Shown here piece after piece: positions 16,892 to 24,645 of a stretch of DNA of 35,144 nucleotides (within the stretch, counting starts at the first letter, position 1; each line of letters opens with the position of its first letter). Where the stretch lies: contig NZ_FNJD01000029.1 in assembly GCF_900103185.1 (NCBI RefSeq), forward strand, positions 1 to 35,144, given 5' to 3'. This DNA is from Sulfitobacter litoralis (GTDB taxonomy: Bacteria; Pseudomonadota; Alphaproteobacteria; Rhodobacterales; Rhodobacteraceae). Below the pieces are notes generated by a model. The model did no database searches. It was not told the origin of the DNA and worked only from the letters and a program-made list of their open reading frames with translations. The position numbers and the translations under genes were made by a program.

Positions 16892-17181
16892 AATGGGACC
16901 TTTACAGGACACGTAACCGATGGTCCATTCGCTTTTTGTCGCATGTCGTTCACCATCAGAATCAAAGGCTAGTTTCCGTTCACATTTACGCTACTTGAGT
17001 GAAGTCTTGCGCCTCGCAACTCAAAGCCAAGATTTGACTCCCTACTGCGATCTTTTTTCATCTTTTGCTCGCGATGCTCATTGAGCTCGCTAGCGCGCAT
17101 TAACTTGCCCTGCAATGTCCTCAACCAAACCCGGACAACTCCGCTGTTTTTTCCTGCGGTTTCCAATTTGGTTTTTTGAGT

Positions 17182-17850
17182 TCAATGACCATTTGCCTGC
17201 ACACCTTGCATTTCTTTTTCACTCAATGTTTTATAATCCTTCGGCTTACCATTGTCTTTCTTGGCCCGCAGCAGCCGCAAAGCGTTAGCAACGACAAGCA
17301 ATGAGACACCAACATCAGCGGCGATAGCGCCCCACATACTGGCCATGCCAAATGCAGTAAGCCCAACGAATAGCGCTTTGGTCGCCAGCGATATTCCGAT
17401 GTCCTGATGGATAATGTTCATTGTCCGGCGCGAATGTCCGATGAGCCATGGCACCTTGCCGATATCGTCCGTCATAAGCGCGATATCGGCGGTTTCGATG
17501 GCAGCATCTGAGCCAACTGCGCCCATGGCAATGGCGAAATGAGCCCGCGCCATGGCTGGTGCATCATTCACACCGTCACCGATCATCGCAACGACATCGT
17601 ATTTTTCAACCAGTTCTTCAATAGCTCGTACCTTGTCTTCGGGGAGCAGTTCGGCGCGCACCTCATCAATACCAACCACTGCCGCCACGGCGCGTGCTGT
17701 GCGTTCGTTGTCGCCAGTCAACATGACGATTTTCTGGACACCTTGTGCATGCAGTCGCGCAACGATGCCTTTTGCATCCGGGCGGATGCGGTCGCGCAGT
17801 TCGATCAAACCCAAAACTTGGTCTTTGCTACCAACAGCAACAAGTTGGCC
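17182..17850 (-). pseudogene. P1B-type ATPase, C-terminal fragment
   Basis: C-terminal third of a heavy-metal P-type ATPase: LTGDN, IGDGVNDAPAM and the last helices ending ADVGVSLLVVANALRLL, a Zn/Cd/Pb-type (P1B-2-like) signature. The phosphorylation site DKTG, the SPC helix and all N-terminal domains are missing. In-frame similarity runs upstream of the first ATG (17814) to about 17850 (GQLVAVGSKDQVLGLIEL). There it is joined to the beginning of an MFS gene in another frame. It is a deletion scar and cannot be a working pump. Confidence 0.8.
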
Positions 17851-17927
17851 AGCCCTGTGCCAAGCAGTGCCACGATTTGCGCGAGGAACAAATGACGATA
17901 GGTGCGGTCAGTCAGGACGGAGAGCAT
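17850..17927 (-). pseudogene. MFS transporter, N-terminal remnant
   Basis: ATG 17927 with GAGGAAC upstream, 10 bases after the csoR-type stop. It encodes MLSVLTDRTYRHLFLAQIVA and continues LLGTGLA, the usual start of MFS exporters found beside such repressors. After GTGLA the similarity ends, at about 17850, where the ATPase fragment begins. The short frame then runs to a stop soon after. It is the remnant of a repressor-exporter operon. Confidence 0.6.
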
Positions 17928-17937
17928 GCGTTGTTCC

Positions 17938-18210
17938 TCACAGATACTTGGTGATCGCCTTGAACTCAGCGGCGACTGGGGAGTCGCTGGAGCCGGTCAG
18001 GGCGTTGTCGAGGCAATGGTCGATATGGTCTTGAATCAACGTGCGTTTGGCCTGCGTGATGGCCTTTTCAACAGCATGAAGTTGTTGGGCGATGTCGGTG
18101 CAGGGGCGCTCTGCCTCAATCATCCCGATTACACTCAAAAGATGCCCGTTGGCACGTTTCAGCCGCTTGACGATATCGGGGTGGGTTGCATGGTGGGTGT
18201 GTTTTGTCAT
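17938..18210 (-). CDS. CsoR/RcnR/FrmR-family metal-sensing repressor
   Basis: 90-residue all-helical DUF156 repressor starting at ATG 18210; a TTG at 18216 is less likely. It opens with a His-rich MTKHTHHATH segment. The ligand set C37-H62-C66 has the same spacing as the Cu(I) site of CsoR (C36-H61-C65), while the His-rich start is more like Ni/Co sensors such as RcnR or InrS. The metal is therefore ambiguous. It diverges from the His-rich protein, HupE and anchor genes over a C-tract operator at 18220-18240, which it should bind when metal-free. Its own downstream gene, an MFS exporter, has been destroyed. Confidence 0.85.
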   Translation of the reverse strand: MTKHTHHATHPDIVKRLKRANGHLLSVIGMIEAERPCTDIAQQLHAVEKAITQAKRTLIQDHIDHCLDNALTGSSDSPVAAEFKAITKYL

Positions 18211-18219
18211 AAACAACGA

Positions 18220-18240
18220 CTATCCCCCCTAGGAGGATAG
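18220..18240. promoter_or_regulatory. Probable CsoR/RcnR-type operator
   Basis: A 21-bp dyad CTATCCCCC-CTA-GGAGGATAG, 8 of 9 positions symmetric. Within it, CTA-TCCCCCC-TAG has the G/C-tract flanked by a short inverted repeat that is known for RcnR-type operators. It lies between the repressor gene and the divergent His-rich gene. Confidence 0.65.
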
Positions 18241-18274
18241 AACAAGCGGGCCGAAACCTGCGGGAAAGAGTTGC

Positions 18275-18634
18275 ATGAGGCGGCAGATAACATATTTTCT
18301 GAGAGCTGTTCTGACCATTGCTTTAGCGGTGGGCATGATTCTGTCGTTCAATTCTCGTATGATCTCTCACGACCTGACCAACCTAACACCGATTGCTGTC
18401 GACCATCAGGCTGAGATCGGAGAACACGGCCATGCGCATGATGAAGTTGTCAGTGCGATGGATGCTTATCATGGACACGCTCATGATGTAGCCGACCACG
18501 ACCATAACACCGCATTCCTGCCACCTCGTGGATCATCGGGTATGGCGCTACCGACACGGACGACCTGGACATTAGCCCACTATGCGATGCCAGATCGCAG
18601 GGAGTTCGATCTAGACCGACCTCCGCGCGTGTGA
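18275..18634 (+). CDS. Small His-rich exported or membrane protein
   Basis: 119 residues with an N-terminal hydrophobic segment (about 8-25). The periplasmic part is very rich in His: GEHGHAHDE, YHGHAHDVADHDH. It ends in DRPPRV. GGGAAAGAG precedes the ATG. I do not recognise a named family. Its composition suggests metal buffering or delivery outside the membrane. It is the first gene after the C-tract operator and is followed by HupE/UreJ and an anchored protein in the same direction, so it is likely co-regulated by the divergent CsoR-type repressor. Confidence 0.7.
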   Translation: MRRQITYFLRAVLTIALAVGMILSFNSRMISHDLTNLTPIAVDHQAEIGEHGHAHDEVVSAMDAYHGHAHDVADHDHNTAFLPPRGSSGMALPTRTTWTLAHYAMPDRREFDLDRPPRV

Positions 18635-18688
18635 TGCTGCGCCCTTTGGGCGCTGTCATCCTACACTTTCACAAAGCGGAAAATCACA

Positions 18689-19423
18689 ATGATACACAAC
18701 CGATCCTACGGGTCGGGGGCTTGGTCGCATCCAATGCGGCAACCCCTGATCCTCATGGCACTGGTCCTGCTGGCGCTGATCGCGTTCGCGACCACTGCCT
18801 TTGCCCATGCCGTCACGGCGGGTGATAAGGGCTATATCCAAGAGGTCAGCGGCATGAAGCTGATCCCTTTCATGTATTTGGGGGCCAAGCATATGGTCAC
18901 CGGCTACGACCATCTGCTGTTCCTGTTTGGCGTCGTCTTCTTCCTTTACAAGATGAAGCACGTCGGCATCTACGTCAGCTTGTTCGCCATCGGTCACTCC
19001 ACGACGATGCTGGCTGGCGTCTACTTTGGCTGGAACTTCAGTTCCTATCTCATCGACGCCATCATTGGACTGTCGGTGGTCTACAAAGCGCTCGACAATC
19101 TTGGGGCCTATCAGCGCTGGTTTGGGGTCCAACCCGACACCAAGGCTGCGACCCTGATCTTTGGCTTTTTCCACGGATTGGGTTTGGCGACCAAGCTGCT
19201 TGAATATGACATCGCACCGAATGGTCTGATTCCCAACCTGCTGGCATTCAACGTCGGCGTCGAGATTGGTCAATTAATAGCTTTGGCGATGATCCTGATC
19301 GTCATGGGCTATTGGCGCAAGACAACCAGCTTCTGGAAACATGCCTACACCGCAAACGTCGTGATGATGTCTGCCGGATTCATTCTGGTGGGATACCAGA
19401 TGACCGGCTACTTCGTCGCCTAA
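18689..19423 (+). CDS. HupE/UreJ-family membrane protein
   Basis: 244 residues with six to seven membrane helices, matching HupE/UreJ-like proteins. Conserved segments are GYDHLLFLFGVVFFLY, FAIGHSTTML and FGFFHGLGLA, where the intramembrane His and Asp residues could bind metal. Classical HupE proteins transport nickel; this wider family also occurs in copper/cobalt-type accessory loci, so the metal is uncertain. ATG 18689 has GGA nearby; ATG 18734 (MRQPLILMALVLL), directly before the first helix, is an alternative. It is followed 19 bases later by the anchored protein, so the two form one operon. Confidence 0.85.
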   Translation: MIHNRSYGSGAWSHPMRQPLILMALVLLALIAFATTAFAHAVTAGDKGYIQEVSGMKLIPFMYLGAKHMVTGYDHLLFLFGVVFFLYKMKHVGIYVSLFAIGHSTTMLAGVYFGWNFSSYLIDAIIGLSVVYKALDNLGAYQRWFGVQPDTKAATLIFGFFHGLGLATKLLEYDIAPNGLIPNLLAFNVGVEIGQLIALAMILIVMGYWRKTTSFWKHAYTANVVMMSAGFILVGYQMTGYFVA

Positions 19424-19442
19424 CATTTTGGAGAATAAGAAA

Positions 19443-20078
19443 ATGCACAACGGAAACAAACCAAACCCCGACGAACTGCCAACCTCAGCGCAGCTTATCA
19501 AGTCTACGATTCTGGCTGCAGTCGCAGCGGTCGCGATCCTCGTCACGGTCGTCTTGCCTTCAGAATACGGGATTGATCCCACTGGCATAGGCAAGGCCGT
19601 TGGCTTGGCAGAGATGGGTGATATCAAGGTCCAGCTTGCCGAAGAAGCCGAAGCCGACCGCCTGCTGGAGATTCAGAACACAGGGGCCATCGAAGAACAA
19701 TCCAGCCTCGGTGGTGGGTTCTTCAGCTTCTTTGTCGGCGCGGCCCATGCCCAAACCGCTGACCCCGAATGGACGGATCAATTTAGCGTCACACTGACCC
19801 CTGGCGAAGGGATCGAGGTCAAACTCGTCATGGAAGAAGGTGCAGAGGCCGAATTCCTGTGGGTTGCTGAAAACGGTGTCGTCAACTTTGACCTGCACGG
19901 CGATGGAGGTGGCAATAACATCAGCTATGCAAAAGGCCGTGCGGTTGAGGAAGAAGAGGGCGTCCTGACGGCGGCATTCACTGGCAATCATGGCTGGTTC
20001 TGGCGGAATCGCGATGGGCAGGACGTTACCGTCACGCTCTATGTCAGGGGCGACTACAGCGAGATGAAGCTGCCATAA
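19443..20078 (+). CDS. Single-pass membrane-anchored periplasmic protein
   Basis: 211 residues starting at ATG 19443 with GGAG upstream; a TTG at 19428 is open but unlikely. One transmembrane helix (about residues 18-40) precedes a periplasmic domain rich in Glu and Gly that contains FDLHGDGGGN and a GNHGWFWRNRDGQDVTVTL segment near the end. This type is commonly named only 'transmembrane anchor protein' and stands next to HupE/UreJ genes in alphaproteobacteria. It probably partners HupE in a metal-handling complex; no enzymatic motif is visible. Confidence 0.72.
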   Translation: MHNGNKPNPDELPTSAQLIKSTILAAVAAVAILVTVVLPSEYGIDPTGIGKAVGLAEMGDIKVQLAEEAEADRLLEIQNTGAIEEQSSLGGGFFSFFVGAAHAQTADPEWTDQFSVTLTPGEGIEVKLVMEEGAEAEFLWVAENGVVNFDLHGDGGGNNISYAKGRAVEEEEGVLTAAFTGNHGWFWRNRDGQDVTVTLYVRGDYSEMKLP

Positions 20079-20088
20079 AATATGTCGA

Positions 20089-20116
20089 TGGCCCCTGCGT
20101 AAGATCGTGGGGGCCA
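20089..20116 (+). terminator. Hairpin after the HupE operon
   Basis: TGGCCCC (20089-20095) and GGGGCCA (20110-20116) form a perfect 7-bp stem with a 14-base loop, 10 bases after the stop codon. No U-tract follows, so termination is only plausible. Confidence 0.4.
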
Positions 20117-20238
20117 CGGCCTTCTGTCGTTCCAGAGCAACTGCAAAACACCGGTGAGCACAGAGGATCTGACAGTCTTAGCAAAGCATTGCATATCACC
20201 AGATTGATTGTATTTTGCTTAAATTTAACATAAGTATC

Positions 20239-20266
20239 CTTATGCGCATAAGAACAAAATAAGAAC
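20239..20266 (-). promoter_or_regulatory. Possible alphaproteobacterial SOS (LexA) box
   Basis: GAAC-N7-GAAC at 20252-20266 (GTTC-N7-GTTC on the minus strand) is the direct-repeat LexA box of alphaproteobacteria. It directly adjoins a perfect 14-bp palindrome CTTATGCGCATAAG (20239-20252). No SOS gene follows on either strand; the stretch 20117-20289 otherwise shows no gene. Confidence 0.45.
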
Positions 20267-20289
20267 ACGACCTAGTGGCACTCTGGTTA

Positions 20290-21640
20290 TCACATCCCCG
20301 ACCCCCAAAACGATGTCTTCTTCCCATGAACCGATCTTAAGTCCGCAACAAAAGCCTCATGTGTTTCAAACGGAGCAAACGCATCAATCCTTGCGGCTAG
20401 GTTTTTACACTCGCGTAAGTGGCGCGGCATGGGGGTAGCGTTTGACCCGGCCATTCTTAAGCGCAAAGTTGATCAGCCCGCGCTTGAGAAGCGTCGCGGC
20501 AAGCGGATACTTCTCTTCCAGCGCTTCGGAGGCTGGTCCGAGAAGCTCGTAGTGGTTCCCGTCAATTTCGGCGGCGCGACTGGTGATCAGGGCTGCCGCC
20601 TGTGCAAATGCGGGCCATGTCATCAAGAAATGCAGCGCCGTTGTGAAGCTTTCAAAGCCCTGTGCGTGCTCAAGGGCTTGATCCTCCGCCGCGACGTCTT
20701 CAAAATCTGGCAGCCCAGCGAGCCATGCGCGCAGATGCTCAGCGTTCAGACTACGCGCAAAACAGGTCCACATGAACGCCCGCGCCGCATCCGTTTGCCC
20801 CATCGCCTGCATCACATTGATCCGGGTCACTTCCCACTCATAAGGGATCCATCCGCGATCATCCTCGTCGGGCGCGTTAATCGCCGCCCACGCCTCTTCA
20901 AGCCGTCCCGCACCAAGAAGTCGTTGGGCGATTTCTGCAGCCCCTCTGAATGATTTTCGCGCTAGATCACTTTGCTGGGAGATGTAAGCGTCGGTATCGC
21001 CCTCAGCATCCGCAATCTCTTCAAGCGCCATGCGCAGCGCGTAATTCTCGGACACATCTTCGTCCAACGCGGCAATGCCAGCCCGGAGGTGCTGCAGACC
21101 CTCCGTCCCCAGCATGGGTGCCAAACCTGAGATTAACGCGGGATAGTGCCCATAGTCATCATCAGGCAAAGCCGTGAGCAAAAGGTCGGCTAGAACAATC
21201 GGATCCGGCTCGACCGCTTCAGAAAGATCAATCAGATCCTCGCAGGCCGTGTGAAACACTGATTGCACCCGGCCAGTGCTGTCATCGCACCGCTCATAGA
21301 CCCCATTGGCAAGGGCGACGAACCGCCAGATCAGTTCAAATGCGGCTTTAGGGTCCGTCGGTCCAACTTGACCAACGATGGCTTGCCGTTGCATATCCAG
21401 ATCGGCCGCAAAGGCGTTCCGCCCCTGCCAGTCGACAAACGACCGCGACCGCGCAATCGCCGAAAGCCGCTTACGAATTTCCCGTGCCACATCCCCCGTC
21501 CCTACTTCGCCCGCCAGCTCAAGCCTGAGCCGTCGCTTCGCACCTGCATTGCCTTTCGTGATCTCAATCAGAAGATCAGCCAGACGCTCAGCGCCAAGTG
21601 CCGCAAGGTTATCCGCGTTCAGTGTTGTCTTTGGTGCCAT
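20290..21640 (-). pseudogene. DUF6880-family protein, frameshifted near the C-terminus
   Basis: The main frame, 20405-21640, encodes 411 residues of a helical-repeat protein resembling DUF6880: an N-terminal LAALGAERLADLLIEI, an FVDWQGRNAFAADLDMQRQ segment, and a Leu/Ala-rich body. It stops early after RYPHAAPLTRV. Around 20421-20427 a shift into another frame restores the expected ending, HLRECKNLAARIDAFAPFET, and continues to a stop at 20290. The break is equivalent to one extra or two missing bases. Function is unknown and has no link to metals that I can see. It may be a recent inactivation or a sequence error. Confidence 0.72.
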
Positions 21641-21780
21641 GCGGAAATTCTAGAGCACGCCGCAGGTGAATTTCTAGCCCCTACCGGTTATCAGTGATTT
21701 GAAATTACGGCATGAGGCTGTCGCAATGCTTGGTGACGCGGTCACATTTTCAACGCACAAAAAAATATTACCGACCACCC

Positions 21781-21811
21781 TTGAACCTACAGTTACTGTA
21801 GATGTTATGTG
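21781..21811 (+). promoter_or_regulatory. Orphan MerR-type promoter
   Basis: TTGAAC (21781-21786) and TATGTG (21806-21811) are separated by 19 bp. The spacer contains a perfect 7-1-7 palindrome CTACAGT-T-ACTGTAG (21787-21801), the textbook layout of a MerR-activated promoter. No merR gene adjoins it. The first gene downstream is the zinc-ribbon protein, about 130-195 bases away. A 7-bp hairpin (GGTGGTA/TACCACC, 21854-21879) lies between them. The rest of 21641-21941 shows nothing else. Confidence 0.65.
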
Positions 21812-22004
21812 CCTAAGATCGGCAGAAGTTGCGCGATAATTGAAACAAGTACGGGTGGTAAGAACCCGGGAATACCACCGTTATTGATAGCGGAATTTGT
21901 TAGTCTAGCCTGCCTCACCAGAATGAAAGGAGAACCACAAGATGGTAGTTGAATTGAAGGAACCGGGTCGGAACCCGGAACGAAATACAGGAAGAAGGGG
22001 AGCC

Positions 22005-22295
22005 ATGCGCTGCCCGGTTTGCGATGTCGCGTTGAGCATGTCGGACCGACAGGGGATCGAGATCGATTTCTGCCCCGATTGCCGGGGGGTCTGGCTCGAC
22101 CGCGGCGAACTTGACAAGATCATAGAGCGCAGCATCGGTGAAGCGACACCACCACCGTCAGGCGCACGTGACCGGCGTGACGACGACGATGATCGTGGTT
22201 ATCGTTCCGGCAAGCACGGCGGTGGACATCATGGTAGCGGATACGGCAAACACGGTTCGCGCCGGAAGTCCTGGCTGCACGAATTGTTCGACTGA
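22005..22295 (+). CDS. Zinc-ribbon (zf-TFIIB) protein with His/Asp-rich tail
   Basis: 96 residues from ATG 22005, which has GGGGAG five bases upstream. An upstream in-frame ATG at 21942 (AAGGAG before it) would add 21 residues and is also possible. Cysteine pairs CPVC (C3, C6) and CPDC (C23, C26) with RGVWLDRGELDKI are the zf-TFIIB zinc-ribbon signature. The tail is rich in Arg, Asp, Gly and His (DDDDDRGY, GGGHHGSGYGKHG). Function is unknown; such proteins bind Zn structurally. It begins a GC-rich block unlike its surroundings, running to about 24518. Confidence 0.8.
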   Translation: MRCPVCDVALSMSDRQGIEIDFCPDCRGVWLDRGELDKIIERSIGEATPPPSGARDRRDDDDDRGYRSGKHGGGHHGSGYGKHGSRRKSWLHELFD

Positions 22296-22377
22296 GGAAA
22301 TAGACGGGCATAGGCGTGGGACACGGCGGCAGCGGCGGAGGAACCTCCGCCATTCGCCACAAGGGCAGCCTGAAATG

Positions 22378-22455
22378 GGACCTGGCATTACCCACACCAC
22401 GATCCAGGTCGAGGATGCCGATTTGGCCCAGACCAAAGAGTCACTCCATGCATGA
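22378..22455 (+). pseudogene. CDF transporter C-terminal remnant
   Basis: A short frame ending GITHTTIQVEDADLAQTKES looks like the very end of a CDF exporter's cytoplasmic domain (family ending IxHxTIQxE). Everything upstream of it is missing. The 22296-22377 stretch shows no gene. Confidence 0.45.
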
Positions 22456-22467
22456 GGATGTATAGAT

Positions 22468-22911
22468 ATGGGCCATCATCTTTTCAGGCGTACGAAGTAC
22501 CGGCGGAGCAGTGATCGATACGACGATGGTGCACAATACGAAAACTATGGCCGCTACGATGACAACGCTCCCGCGCGCATCCCACGCATCCCGGGAGCAG
22601 TTCTGATAGGCGGGATCGTGATCTGGTCACTGCTGGCGCTCGGTGTCTGGGCGCTGGTCGATCCGCTGCTGGCATGGGCAGCGGGCATGGCAGGTCCCGC
22701 AACCGATCTCGGCGTCGGTTTCGCGCGCTGGTTCGGCCTCGGCAACGAGGTGTCAGCGTTACGCGACGCCGCGAATGTGGACGGGTTGGTCGGATGGGCC
22801 GTTGGTCCGGTGCATTTGCTCGCCAAGGGCGGACTGATACTCGTGTGGCTTGCTGGTTCTGCCACGCTGATCGCGCTCCCGATTATCCTGCGGCGCAGGT
22901 CGCGGTGGTAG
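22468..22911 (+). CDS. Small membrane protein of unknown function
   Basis: 147 residues: a charged, Arg/Tyr/Asp-rich N-terminal tail (about 1-40), then two to three hydrophobic segments (around 43-75 and 115-142), with an RRRSRW cytoplasmic end. I do not recognise a family. The codon use is GC-rich, like the zinc-ribbon and PhoD genes on either side, so the three probably came together from another lineage. Nothing in it suggests metal binding. Confidence 0.6.
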   Translation: MGHHLFRRTKYRRSSDRYDDGAQYENYGRYDDNAPARIPRIPGAVLIGGIVIWSLLALGVWALVDPLLAWAAGMAGPATDLGVGFARWFGLGNEVSALRDAANVDGLVGWAVGPVHLLAKGGLILVWLAGSATLIALPIILRRRSRW

Positions 22912-23091
22912 CGATTGTAGGCAAGACGGAGGCTCGAGTTTCGCGTGGCTTGGTACTGCGGCTGAAGACACCCACATCCAAGCGAACATTCGGGCGCGGG
23001 ATGCTTGAAATTCCGTACGATCCGTATTGGACCTGTACCGGTCGGGATCATCGCCCATGACGATATCGCCTCGCATTCCGGGCAGAACGCC

Positions 23092-24518
23092 ATGACCGCT
23101 GCCCGTGCGCCCCTGATTGGCCCCATCCTTATCCTCGACAATATCGGCGATGGCACGCTGACGCTTTCGGCGCTGTTCATTGTGGATGGGGGGGAACACC
23201 CGCCGCCCGTCGAAACTCCCGGCGGGGTGCATGACGTTGAAGTATTGGCACGGTTCGACAGCGCGACGGTCTGGCGCACGCGGTTCGACCTGCCCGCCGA
23301 CCGGCCTTCTGAGTATCACTGGAACGGCGAATCCTACCTAGTAGCTGGCGATTTGCACGACGATCTGCGGATCGCGTTTGTGTCGTGCAACGGTGAAGAG
23401 ATCGGCGACCTGGAGCGTGAAGGGTCGGAGCGCAACGCGATGTGGGCGCGGCTGTGCAAGGCGCACCGCGAGGAACCTTTTGCAATGCTGCTGCATGGCG
23501 GCGATCAGGTCTACGCCGACGAAGTCACGCGAGGCCATCCCCTGAGCGAAGACTGGCCATCGCATGTCCCCGACGATCCTTCCCAAGCCGATCTGGCCGA
23601 TCTGCGTCACCACCTGCGCGAGCGGTTTTTTGATCGCTACGCAGCGCTTTACGCGGCACCCGAATTTGCCTGGATTGCCGCACGTGTGCCATCGCTGATG
23701 CAGTGGGACGATCACGATATCTGCGACGGCTGGGGCTCGCTCAGGCGATGGCAGACCCATTCGGTGGTCGGCCAGACGTTGTTCGTGGCAGCACGGGAAA
23801 GTTTTCTGATTTTCCAGCAGGCGGCGGCAGAGGGCGATCTTCCCGCACGGTTCCACGACCCGGCGGGGCACCACCTTGGCTGGGGTGTTCGTGCGCCCGG
23901 GTTGCGCATTCTGGCACCGGACCTGAGATCGGAGCGCACGCGCAGGAGTGTCATGGGCACGGGTGGATGGTCAATGATGGAAGCTGAAGCTGCAACAGGA
24001 GCGTCGGGCCGCACGCTCCTGATGTCGAGCGTGCCATTGCTTGGGCCGCGACTGTCGATCCTCGAGGCGCTGATGGTCGTCATTCCCCGTATGCAGAAAT
24101 ACGAGGACGATCTGCGCGACCAGTGGCAAAGCCGTGCTCATCGCGCGGAGTGGGCGCGGATGTTGCGCCTTGTGCGGGACATGGCGCGCGCCGACGGGCA
24201 GAACCTCACGGTGGTTTCCGGGGAGATTCATCTGGCAACGCGGGCCGTGATGGGCCTTGCAGAGGGCCTTCGGATCGACCAGCTTGTGGCGTCCGGCATC
24301 GCGCACCCCCCGTAGCTTGGGCCAGGTTTCTCGGCAGTCTTGCACAATTGGGCGAAGCACCGCTGCCTCGGCATAGGGTCCGCATTCTGCCGCTGCCAGG
24401 ACAGCGCGGACGTTATGTCGCCCAGCGGAACTATCTTGTCCTGGAACGACGATCGGACACGTGGCGGGCCAATTGGGACCTCGAAAACAGCGGGCTGACA
24501 CCTTCACTGCATCTATGA
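23092..24518 (+). pseudogene. PhoD-like phosphatase, frameshifted at a C run
   Basis: Alkaline-phosphatase-D-like metallophosphoesterase. Family motifs are HGGDQVYAD, WDDHDICDGWG and SGEIHLATRA, the metal ligands of the active site. The frame stops at 24315 after GIAHPP because of a six-base C run (24306-24311). With one more C it continues VAWARFLGSLAQLGEAPLP and finishes at 24518 with LVLERR and SLHL, as expected for the family. It may therefore be intact in the real genome. No signal peptide is evident. I choose ATG 23092 (MTAARAPLIGPILIL) by resemblance to relatives; the frame is open upstream to a TTG at 23005. The gap 24519-24645 is empty. Confidence 0.75.
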
Positions 24519-24645
24519 CCGCCTCTGACTTGCTTTCAAAATGGGTTGCTTCGGCCAGTAACACAAAACTGAGAACTTGGAAAAGTTCCACCCGATGAAT
24601 ACTCAGTCAAACTCACCCAACAAGGGACGCTTGTGACCGCGCACG

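Noticed and set aside
16532..16912. Calling the small protein before the adaptor a definite CzcI
   Set aside because: Only size, export signal, position and a CHIH cluster agree; I cannot see a sequence match strong enough to name it.
19560..20117. 185-residue leftward open frame opposite the anchored protein, possibly driven by the SOS box
   Set aside because: It is antisense to the anchored-protein gene, lacks a ribosome binding site and any familiar motif.
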